Assembly: GCA_900312665.1 (NCBI GenBank)
Contig: ONZQ02000002.1
Location: 3,187,863-3,251,862 of the forward strand
Source: Cephalotrichum gorgonifer
Lineage: Eukaryota > Ascomycota > Sordariomycetes > Microascales > Microascaceae
DNA length: 64,000 bases
Direction: 5' to 3'
Shown here piece after piece: positions 47,365 to 57,312 of the stretch. How positions within the stretch are numbered: the first letter of the stretch is position 1; each line of letters begins with the position of its first letter. A model generated the notes under the pieces. It made no database searches and had not been told where the DNA came from. It saw nothing but the letters and a program-made list of their open reading frames with translations. The position numbers and the translations under genes are program-made.

Positions 47365-49967
47365 CTACACCCTCTCCTCGGCATCTGCCCTCCTCGCCGC
47401 ATCAGTAGCAGCCCGCACGGCGCCCACCAGGTCCACATGGAAAAATGGCCTATCCACCGCATTCACCGTCCCCATCCGGTCCACCTGCTCCTCCTGAGCA
47501 TTCATCTCGTCACCAGAGTTCCCATCCCTTCCCCTGTCGGTACCCGACTCCCCCTCTCTGCACCTCCCGTCCCCGACACCCGGCAGCGCCGCAAGAGTAA
47601 CAGCGGCCCGCCACTTCCCCAGCACCTCGGGGTTGTCCGCCGACGGGTACCCGAAGCCGGCGACGGCGAGCGCGCGGCGGGACCAGCGGTTGTAGATGTG
47701 ACTGAAGTGCCAGTCAACTACGCCGGGGCTGGCATAGCGGTCGAGAGAGTTGCGGAGGTCGATGAGCCCTTGGACTGAGGTTATGTCGACATTGTTCACT
47801 GAAGAGAAATCGAAGATTACGGAGTGGAGGCGGGGAAGTTGCTTCTCGGACTCCGTGGCGATTCCTGCGGGTTTTGGCTTGGGGCCAGGGTCGCACCAGA
47901 GGCGATCCTGCTGGTGGGTTAGCAGATGTTCTAGCTGGATGGTTCAGGAGGGGGATAGGGGAGAAGAGCAGGCGAAGTTCTACTTACCGCTTTGGTATCG
48001 GTATTTACGTCACTGCCCTGTCGTGTGTGGGATGTGACGTGTTTGTAGAGAAGATCCACGTGATGGGCCTGATTGGTATAGTTGAAACCCTCCATGAACC
48101 GGTAGATGAAGACCCCTGGATAGGGCGACTCCGTCTGGATCTTCGGGTTGGTGCCATCAGTTCTGTCGGTGGGCAGGAATACATCCCGCCACTCGCCTCC
48201 CCCGCTAGACTCGTCCCGAACTGATCCCACCTCCGTCGCTCCCTCGGATATGTCCTCCCCCGCGGAGTCGTCCGGGATTGTCGAACTAACGCCCAAATCC
48301 CGTATCCTGACCTTCCCCAGGAATTTCCCCCTCGTGCGCGAGAGCCGGACGAGTAGCACGGCTGCGGACAGTGCGATGGTCGCATAGATGGACGTCTCAA
48401 GGGACTGAAACACAGCGAGCATCACCCCCACGAACCAAATGACGAGTTCGAGAGGAGAAAGCTGCCAGTACTTATACAGCGACTGTGGCGATGTGATGAA
48501 GCTGCTGACTGCGTGGATGATGAGTCCCGCGAGGGCCGGTAGCGGTATGAAGTAAAAGACCGAGGTGAGCGCGTAGAGGGCCAGGATGAGTAGCACGGCG
48601 CTGAAGAGGCCAGCCAGCGGGGTGCGGACGCCTGCCTTGGAGAGGACAGCCGAGGCGCCGAAGGAGCCGGTGCAGGCGTAGCCACCCACGAAGGGGCTGA
48701 AGAGGTTGGCGACACCGAGGGCGACGATCTCTTGGGAGGGGGCGATGGTGTAGTTGAACGTGCGGCCCATGGACTTTGCGATGGCGATGTGTTCGATTAT
48801 GAGGATTATGGCGATTGCGGGGAGTTCGGGGAGGATGAGGGATACGAGCTCGCCGTCGGGTTGCGGGACGCCGGAATGGCTGAAGCCTGGTTTTTGTGAG
48901 CGGTGCTCTGGATTATGCAGGTGGGGAGGGAAGGGGCTGTAAAGGAAGGGAGGGGAGGGTGCATGAGGGAAGGAGGAAGCGGAAGTCCAGAGCTTACCTG
49001 ATTCAATGTGACCTACGATCCGGAACTTGGCTTCTTTGGCGGGCACTCCTCGGTTGACCAGGAAGCTTATTAGGGTGTATAGCAGCATGGCGAAGACCTG
49101 CCTCAAGGACGAGAGCGTGCTCCAGAGCCTCTTCCGACTCGGCTGTCGTCGTTCCAGGTAGGAGAAATAGTCGCGCAGGAAGAATAGCAGAACTAGGCAG
49201 GAGATTCCGATAGCCGCGTCGAGGCGCGCTTTCCCCAAGTTCTTCAGGCAGTTGATGATGACCTTGTATGGCGCCTCCCGGGTGTTTATGCCCGGTATCC
49301 CCAGCGCGACGGGGAACTGTGTCGACATGACAGTGATGCTTGCGCCGCAAACGAAGGCCGAGACGGGAATGTAAGGGATGAACTCTATGAGCCACCCGAG
49401 GCGGAACAGGCCCAGGAACAGCAGCGCCGAGCCCGCAAGGATGGATAGGGCCTTCGCGACCTCCTCCGCCGAGTAAACCCCCGGCCGTTCCTCCTGGACC
49501 TTGGTGACGACCTGGCCCACGAGAAGCGACCCGACGGCCGTGGTTCCTATGACGATGTCCTTGGAGGTGCCGAAGAGCCAGTACATGGCCGCGCCGACGA
49601 AGGACGTGTAGAGGCCGTACTCGGGGCTCAGGCGCGCGAGTAGCGCATAGGCCATGGCCTGCGGGACGACGACGAAGCCGATGGTCAGGCCGGCGATGGA
49701 GTCGGCCAGGAGCCAGCGGAGGTTGTACCGCGCGATCCAGGTCGCGGAGGGGAAGAGGCCCCTGATGTAGCGGGCGCCGCCGCGCCTGGTGGGCTTAAAG
49801 GTGCGGAGCCATTCGGCCACCGTGGGTTCTGATTCGAGGTATAAGGAGGCGTGGGGCGCGGACTCGGCGGCCTGGGTGCGGAGGGTGGCAGGGATTCTGC
49901 GGTGGTGCTCGTGGGGGTCGATGCCGGTTACGCCTGTTAGGGCGTGGGTGAGGCGGTTGGACCACAT
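47365..49967 (-). CDS. SulP-family sulfate permease with C-terminal STAS domain
   Basis: Three exons: 49967-48998, 48886-47988 and 47907-47365, give 803 residues. The membrane domain shows classic SulP motifs: DSIAGLTIGFVVVPQAMAYA in TM1-2, EYGLYTSFVGAAMYWLFGTSKD, and GGYACTGSFGASAV. The C-terminal STAS domain is visible (HSVIFDFSSVNNVDITSVQGLIDL), followed by an acidic, low-complexity insertion. Fungal members are high-affinity sulfate/proton symporters under CYS3/MetR control. The start ATG at 49967 begins MWSNRLTHAL; the upstream open frame uses only a TTG. Intron 1 (48997-48887, 111 nt) is a multiple of three and lacks stops; splicing joins RIVGHIES to GFSHSGVPQPDG, matching the family. 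The STAS insert (about residues 735-775) is longer than usual, as far as I can judge. Molybdate or other oxyanion transport is an alternative. Confidence 0.92.
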
Positions 49968-52434
49968 GGCTAACAGCAGACTTCGGACTGGGCGATGAGG
50001 AGTATGGCTCGTCCGTTTACATTTCAAGTTTGAACGATTCAAGTCCTCTCGGCTCTCTCTCTTCGTTTGTTTCAGTCGATGGGCGTGGATGCTCCGAGCT
50101 AGAGCGAGCGCTGGCAGACGGAGGAGTTATGATTATCTGGGGCAGATGGAAGGAGTCGAGGGATTGTTGAAGGTCAAGCTACGTTCACGGTGGAGGGAAT
50201 ATTACGAATGAAATAAAGATATCCACCTTCACCTTTTGCACCTCGGAATATGTATGTTTTGATAATAGGGCAGACGGGAGGGGTTGGGCTTGGGGTTGGA
50301 GAGGAAGGAGGACGAGACATGCTCTACATGTATGTACAAGTAGCAGGCAAACCCGGGGGGGCGGACCTTCCTAACCAAGTCAAGAGAGATCACCGAGAGC
50401 CGACTCAGGCCTCGGGGACCCACTCACACCGACTTCCGCAAGGTGGCGAGCGAATCCCCGGGCAGGTACAACTAGCTACTAGTGCCGGGACCCGATCCCT
50501 GGGGTAAATAATAATCAACTCCTAGACATCTGATTGGTCTCCTACCATCAGTCGTTCGAGTCATAGCTGCTGTTTGCCGGCGGTCCCCGACCAGCGGTGA
50601 ACATCGGGCCACTAATCGGTAGACCGATGTCGCATGCGAGCACCTACGCGGGTGTTGGCCGGATAGCCGAACCAGATACGATGTTGGCAAGTGGAGCTCC
50701 GATAGAAAGCGATTCGATGGTGCCTCTCAAAAGTGGCGAGCCTGCATCTTGGCGCCGGATGGTTATCTGAAAAAATTGGACATGTTTCCTGGCATCCAAT
50801 ACAGCGACGGGGGCCGTGCTCTAAAAGTAGTATACCAGTACCCGTACATACTCGAAAATTTCAGATCCTCCACCCACCCCACGAGTTTGCAAAGTGGGCT
50901 TGTGGGGCGGGTATTGATTAGTGAACATACTGCTTTCGGACTCTTAATTCGGGCTTTAATTCGGGCTCTTGATTCGGGCTCAACTCGGGCTTTCAACTCG
51001 CGCTCTCAACTCGCACTCTCAATTCGGCCTCTCCATTTGGGTCCCCTAGACCTCTCAATTCGGACTCTGTAGACCTCTCTATTTAGAGCCTGTAAGCAAT
51101 CCAATAGTACTACAATTGTAGTACCAGTTGACCTCATCCTGTAGGGTAGATGCCGGATAGAGCGACGGGTACCCACCCGTCGCTGTATTGGACTACGTCT
51201 TTCTCCGTCTTTCCCCGTCCGAGGATGTTCGGGAAGGAGCGGCCAATCGCGGTCAGACCCACTATCGGCATTAGACTACCATACTACCTACTCGATTTGC
51301 ATTAGCCTACTCTTCCTGATAGCTCGAGAACGGACGCTGGCAGGCTCTACCGTGAGGCTGGTTCATGAAGCTTCCGAATATTGAAATATAGGCCCATCCT
51401 TCTCCCCTATACTACGTACGCTTGCTTCGTGAGCATATAAAAGTACGTGTAGACGACGTCCGATCCCTGAGGTAAAGCTCTTCTTTGGACCACCATACGA
51501 GTATTCGGCGACTTCCGTGTGCTTGGCGGCACCATCTTCTCTCACTTGTAGCCAGTCGCACTCCGATGGTCCTAGCTGAGGTGGTACCTGAGTCCTCTCT
51601 GTCTTGAAGAACCAATGGGGCCGCGCCGTTTCCAACCCACGAACTATACCATATTCATCCACCGAAACCCGGCAAAATCGGCACTAGATGGATGTCACCT
51701 GTCTGTCAGGGGGGGATCTGGAATCGTCAGCACCTCATCCATAGCCTCCAATGATACCCACCTTTATACTCCGAGCATTTTGGAGTCATTGTGGATGATG
51801 GCTGGCCCGAGTATGTACGCATGACAAGATGTGTGTCTATCATAGTTATCATATGTTTGTGGAAAACAATACTTTTTGCGGTACCGAGGTCGCACCTTGT
51901 TGATGCCTGAGCGACTGAAGGGGTTTAATTTGAGGGACAAGATAGGTACCCTCCCACGCCATGTATACCTGGCTGTGTTGGTTGCGGCCAAGAGTGGCAG
52001 CGTAGGGATTTAGCTCACAGCATAGCAGTGCCTAGTGCGGTCTTGAAGACCTTTTAAGCGAGTGGTGTTCTATATGGCTGTCCAGGCTATTTGCGGATTT
52101 ATTTCGCTGTTTTATATTACGACCGTTGTTGACAACCAATAAGTTGCCTGCACCCCAACTAGGATATCACTATACAATATTCCTCTAGCTAGTGTGGTTC
52201 AAGGCTTCCGAGGCCGGTATCCGAGAACACGAAAGAGACGAAGAAGATTCATCTTTAAGTTCCAAAGTTCCAACATGGGAGCTGAGATCAGCATTAATCA
52301 ACACATACTAGAACTCGTTACGTCTCCAGGGGAACTCGTATTAAATTGGTTAGAGAGAAAATAAAAAAACTAAGATAATCACCCCAAGCAGTCCCCATCC
52401 CCTGTGTAAACATTTTCCCGTTCGGATCTACTAT
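49968..52434. other. intergenic region with 13-bp tandem repeat
   Basis: Contains the sulfate-permease promoter (left) and the 3' flank of the bicupin gene (right). A degenerate 13-bp tandem array lies near 51 kb. Short B-box-like fragments occur near 50480 and 51460. No gene is supported. Confidence 0.55.
50941..51068. repeat. degenerate tandem array of a unit of about 13 bp
   Basis: At least nine imperfect units related to CTCTCAATTCGGG follow one another, with variants such as CTTTAATTCGGG, CTCTTGATTCGGG, CTTTCAACTCGCG and CTCTCCATTTGGG. Unit length varies from 11 to 13. The array is in non-coding sequence and has no spacer structure, so it is a minisatellite. Confidence 0.8.
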
Positions 52435-54133
52435 TTAGGCAGCCTTCTCGAGGAGAACCTGCTTCTCCTTCTTAATCTTCTCCACGAACTCAACCGGGAC
52501 GTGCAGCGTCTGCGCGACAATGTCGGCAGGCGTGAGCGCGAGCCACTGGCCGAGCGGAATGTCCGCGACGTGGTCCGACTTATAGATCTCGATCCAGATG
52601 AGGTCCTCGGTCTTGGAGGTGTTCTCGATGTAGTGCCTGGAAACGCCCGCCGCTCTGTTAACTCATAATTATTCAATTCGGATAAAATCCACGTCTTCTC
52701 CTAGCATTAGATGGGGAGAGGGGGAGGAAACGTACCCAGAGTTGTCAGGGAACGCGGCGGTGTCACCAGCCCGGAAGTTGAAGGTCCTGGAGTTGCTGTT
52801 CCCGGTGAAGACAGTGGCGCGGGCCTCACCCTGGTGGAAGTAGAGCCACTCCTCAGCCTATCGAGAAACAAACACCTTTAGTACCGCACTCCAACTCTAT
52901 TTCCACCATAGGATAAAAACTCACATTAGGATGCCAGTGCAGCTCCCTCAGACCGCCGGGCTTCAGCGTCACAAACGTCGCGGCGATAGTCGTGCTGATG
53001 GGGAAGTTGGTCGAGTCGATCTTGTAGAAGGTACCGCCGTTGCCGGGGACGGACTCGGGCTCGTGCTTCAGGGTCCTGTAGATGTAGGACTCGGCGCTGT
53101 TCTCGTCGATCGGGGCACCGGCGCCCTTGACCTCGCCGTTGCTGACGGTGCCGTTGAAGATGTTGGGGAAGGGCTTGGGGATGTCGTCGAAGGTCGACTC
53201 CGGGACGCCAAAGTTCTTGGCAAGGATGTCCTTGGGGGTCTTGGCGAGCCAGTCGTCGATGTTGAAGGTCGTGCTGTCATATTTACGTTTAGCCGGGTTT
53301 CTCAACTAACTAGGCGGATCCACCGTATTGTCAATTTGGAGAAGGACCCCCACCGACTTACCCAAACTTGTCGAAATCGGGGTCATCAAAGACGAGGAGG
53401 AACTCGTTCTCGTCCTCGAGACCCTGGACGGCGTGCGCGACGCCCTTGGGGAAGTACCAGATATCTCCGTAGTTGAGAGTCTCGACCTGGTGATGGCCGT
53501 CCTCGTCTACGACGGAAACGAGGACCGAGCCGGCATATACGAAACCCCACTCTGCCTATTATCGCAAAAACCCACACGTTAGCCACTTTTGTTTACTCTT
53601 AGTGCGGATATTCCCCTCAGGCGTAGCAGAAACATACAACTCGGTGCCAGTGGAGCTCACGAATGGCGCCCTTGGACAAGTGCTGCTGCGCGGCAGAGAC
53701 GTCGTGGCTCTGCGGGAGATCCTGGATGACCTGCTCACGAAGCCAGCCGCCAGGGAACAGCTTGGCCTTGGAGTCGGAGAACCTCCACTTCAGGTTCGGG
53801 ACGGTGCCGCTGTCGGTCGACTCCGCGCCTAGGTTGGCCGGGTTTTGCTGGTCGATGAACTTATTGGTACCGCCTACGGGAAAATTGAAGAGTGGACGTC
53901 AGCATCATGCGCCAGCCAAACTAGGAGCCAGATCCATTCGCCATTGAACACGGCCCGCGAATACTGGGGAGCTAAGAATGACCTGGGGCGAACTAACCAA
54001 GAAGAGGGGCCCCCTTATCCTTGCCATTGCTCGGGTGTCCTCCCGCAAAGTCGACGGCCCTCTTGACGAACGAAGGGCCTGGGAGTGCCGTGACGGCAGT
54101 TGCAAGAAGCAACGCGCGGGTGATGAGATTCAT
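52435..54133 (-). CDS. secreted bicupin related to oxalate decarboxylase, with divergent lid
   Basis: Six exons: 54133-53998, 53873-53638, 53555-53362, 53273-52925, 52857-52736 and 52636-52435, give 412 residues. The N-terminus is a signal peptide (MNLITRALLLATAVTALP), so the protein is secreted. Two cupin domains are complete: domain 1 has HWHRVAEW (His 120, His 122, Glu 126) plus His 165, and domain 2 has HWHPNAEEW (His 301, His 303, Glu 307), each expected to bind Mn2+. The overall layout, including QNP...GTVPNLKW at the start, follows oxalate decarboxylases, which convert oxalate to formate and CO2. In domain 1, however, the flexible lid (SENS in Bacillus OxdC, with the proton-donor Glu) is replaced by DKFG after FDDPDF. 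Decarboxylase activity is therefore uncertain; an oxalate-oxidase-like or other activity is possible. Confidence 0.88.
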
Positions 54134-57100
54134 GGCTGCAGAGAGAAAGAAAAACGAGTGTGAAGCCCGAGAAAAATATCTAAGCAAAGATCAGGAAGGG
54201 CGGAAGAGGGTCGAACTACTCTGAGTACGAGGAGGCAGCGTGTTTGTTTATATACAAGGCGAAACAACAGCTGGTATCATTGAAAGTCTAATAAGAGATG
54301 AGACGCGACTTTACACTTTATATCTGGTAAACATGGATCACCCCAGAGCCACGCGACACCGCATGCACGTAGTAATCGTAGGCAGAGCAAAATTACTTAT
54401 TATGGCGCGATTTTCAACCAAAAGCTACACACCCACGTCCGGTAGTATCCATGTCGCGCTGCAGGCACTATCGAGGAGACTTCCCGCGCTGCCATGAAGT
54501 TGGGATCTTTTGTCATGAAGGTACGTACTCGGTGGTAGAGCATCTATAGTAGGTTCGAGTACATTGGTACATGGAAAAACCGACGTAAGGGTTTAAGGCA
54601 ATGGCGTCTTCCAGGCATGCCTCGACTTTGCCGGTGTTCCCGGGGCGTGACTTTTTCGTATGTAATTCGATTACTTGTGTTTTAGTACTATGGCGCCAGA
54701 CTAGAAACCGAGACTCACTTACAGCTATTGCTCGTGTGTGCATATGTGTGTGTGTAGCAATTTTAAATGCCGCCGTGTCCGGCTCCGAAGCGGACTACCC
54801 CCACACGCGGTCGGTCCCATTCGGCGCCCTACAAAGTCGAGGATCGGCAGGCCCATGACCGGATTCCGCAGCGCCATCCCGTACAGCTCCAGCCACAGTT
54901 GCCGTGCTAGTGTGGGGGAGTGGGCCGTGGACAGGGGAGTCGATCGATTTCGACATCTGGGCTGAAATAACGCCATGCAAGCGACATCTCGCGTGCAAGC
55001 ACTAATATCATACCCATTTCATCCCCAGAGACACACCAGGGAATGCAGTTTTGACAGATAGAATCGCAAAACGCGTCTCACGTATCGTCAAGGCTTGTGT
55101 TATTTTTTTCTTGTTCCCAATACCGGGCATCTTTTTATCCGTGGCAGCTTTCTCCCGCTCTGGCCGCTCCTGCAGAAACAAATTGCGTCCGGCCGAATGG
55201 GACGCGTAAAGTGCTCAGCTCCGCGAGAGCAGGCAGGCAGGCAAGCTAATGGAAAGATCGACAAAGAAGAAAAGAGACCTACCCCCAAACGCCATACTCT
55301 GAATGTGGGAATGATCACCACAGCACCTCCCCCCGATGATATTCCTCCGCCAAAGCGCACCTGTCACGATATCACCTGCATATGGAGAAGTCCGCTGCCC
55401 CATGCCCAATAACACAGTTCTCTGTCGCAATAACGGTGGGGTCGCACCGTACTTATTAGTGTGGCATATTAACACTTCGGGAATATTTACTTCGCGGATG
55501 CCGAGTCCCGGTTGCGAGGTCTTGGCTCGCGTGGGTTGTGAGCCAAATGCAACCCAGGGGAAGCCTTACAACTAAGTCGGACGCAAACATGTGGCTCTCT
55601 ACGTAATTCCCTGATAATTCAGACGCACTTTCGCAAACTGAGTAACACTTGTATGGTGGATCGAAATCGGGACTACGCATTACCGTCTCCGGACCCCAAA
55701 CAGGGGAGCAATGACGTGCTACCTAAACCCATTCCGGCCATCCGCCCCTCTCCTCTGCAAGGTCCCATTACCGGGGACTGGACCGCCAGGCTCCCTCAAG
55801 CTAGCTACGTGACCTCCCCACGCCAACGGCCGAAAGAGCGCCGATCGACCGGAACTAGAGCCAATATTTAAAAGCCTACACTGCAAGGCTTATGACATGA
55901 TCGTCGATCATTACCACGCGGTGCTTAACTCGCCTCGCTCATCCTTGAAGACTTCACGATGCTCATCATCATTTAACCCCCACAGGCATCCGGTGCTCGA
56001 ACCCCCTCAGCTGAACATCGTGGTCATTGCGACTGGTCATGGGGCGATGGTGCCATGTCGATAGTGGGGACTTACAAGCTAGAAATCGGAGGACGTCATC
56101 GTACTTGTATTCGCCTGTGCGATGAAGCTTGCCCGAGCTGCTCATATCACCGTCGAGCCCACACGGGGAATATCAGGGTTTATCAAGATTATATTCAACA
56201 TAAATTATTATTTAGTAGAGCCCGTGGCCTCCGTACCGGTACCTTGGGTCACCCTCTGGTCTTCTTTATTATGCAAGCCCAGCAACCTATACCCTGATAC
56301 TATTCTACAAGCGACGACAGTTGTGTTTTCAGGGGGGGATTCTTTGATACAGTATCTCTTCAGGGTATTATTCTCTCGCTGTGTCATTGTTTCAGAGCAG
56401 TATTTAGAACAAGATGCCGTTCGCGACTATTAGCGGACATGGTCGAGTCGAGTAAAGATTCGACCATCCTGAGAAAAAGAAAGAAATAGCCTCTTCGTCA
56501 AGACGCTAATGTAATATGAGAATACTTTTGCCCGGTCTAGACCTCTAAGCTGGGAAGTTGTAGAAATGTCACCATTGAACTCGTGGCGCGGAGTGAAAAA
56601 AGACCAAAAAAGAAACATTGTGATTCCGCCCGGGCTCGATCCGGGGACCTCTTGTGTCCAGCACCTTGTGGATGTTAGACAAGCGTGATAACCAACTACA
56701 CCACAGAACCAATGGAATTGTTGTATGATGTTCTTAGTCTGAGACTAAGTATGGTTAGTATTACGTGAGCCTTCCCGACCCTAGCTATATTTGACATAGC
56801 TAATGATCAATGACGAGAAGGTGAGGCTCAGAGGGCTGGCAGAGCCGTGGGAGTTGTCCATTATGGCCAGCATCAATAACTAGCTTCTTAATATCGTTTT
56901 CTAGGCCCAGACAAGCGCCATAGGCTTGGGTAAATTGAATCGTACGGAGCAATACAGAGCACAATACAATTGTATAGTCGCGGTGCTATGCAATGACGTC
57001 ACAAATCCATCACACTGCCCAGGTACGGAACCTCCAATGTAGACAGAATGACGCAAATACGATCTCTCGACCAAGGAGACGTTACTTACCGTCATAGAGC

Positions 57101-57312
57101 AGTCGATCTTCAGATGACGAAATAGCCAGCCTTTGGATTCCTCCCTTGCAACGTGAACTCGGCACTTCCCACAATATCTAGGCACACGTTTTTTTTTTCA
57201 TGTTTTCGTTGTCACACAGACCTCCCTATAGCAATCATCTCTTTCCTTCACAAATTACTGAGGGAAGCCGCATAGTTCCAGTCGGTATCCGTCCCCTTCC
57301 ATTCCGATCACA
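54134..57312. other. intergenic region containing one tRNA gene
   Basis: About 3.2 kb between divergent bicupin and Mug190-like genes. Apart from the tRNA-Val at 56621-56710 I see no gene. Frames here are short and lack features. Confidence 0.55.
56621..56710 (-). tRNA. tRNA-Val(AAC) with a short intron
   Basis: On the minus strand the 7-bp acceptor GGTTCTG pairs with CGGAATC (with two G-U pairs). The D-arm reads GTGTAGTTGGTTATCAC, the anticodon stem CTTGT pairs with ACAAG, and the loop starts CTAACA, giving anticodon AAC after removal of a 16-nt intron at the canonical position one base 3' of the anticodon. The T-stem CCCGG/CCGGG is perfect. The mature length is 74 nt. One oddity is A instead of T at the first T-loop position (ATCGAGC), which disrupts the conserved T54-A58 pair and weakens the B-box. 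It could be a functional variant or an early pseudogene. Confidence 0.75.

Noticed and set aside
50941..51068. Possible CRISPR-like array
   Set aside because: Units are contiguous, degenerate and only about 13 bp, with no unique spacers. The genome is eukaryotic.
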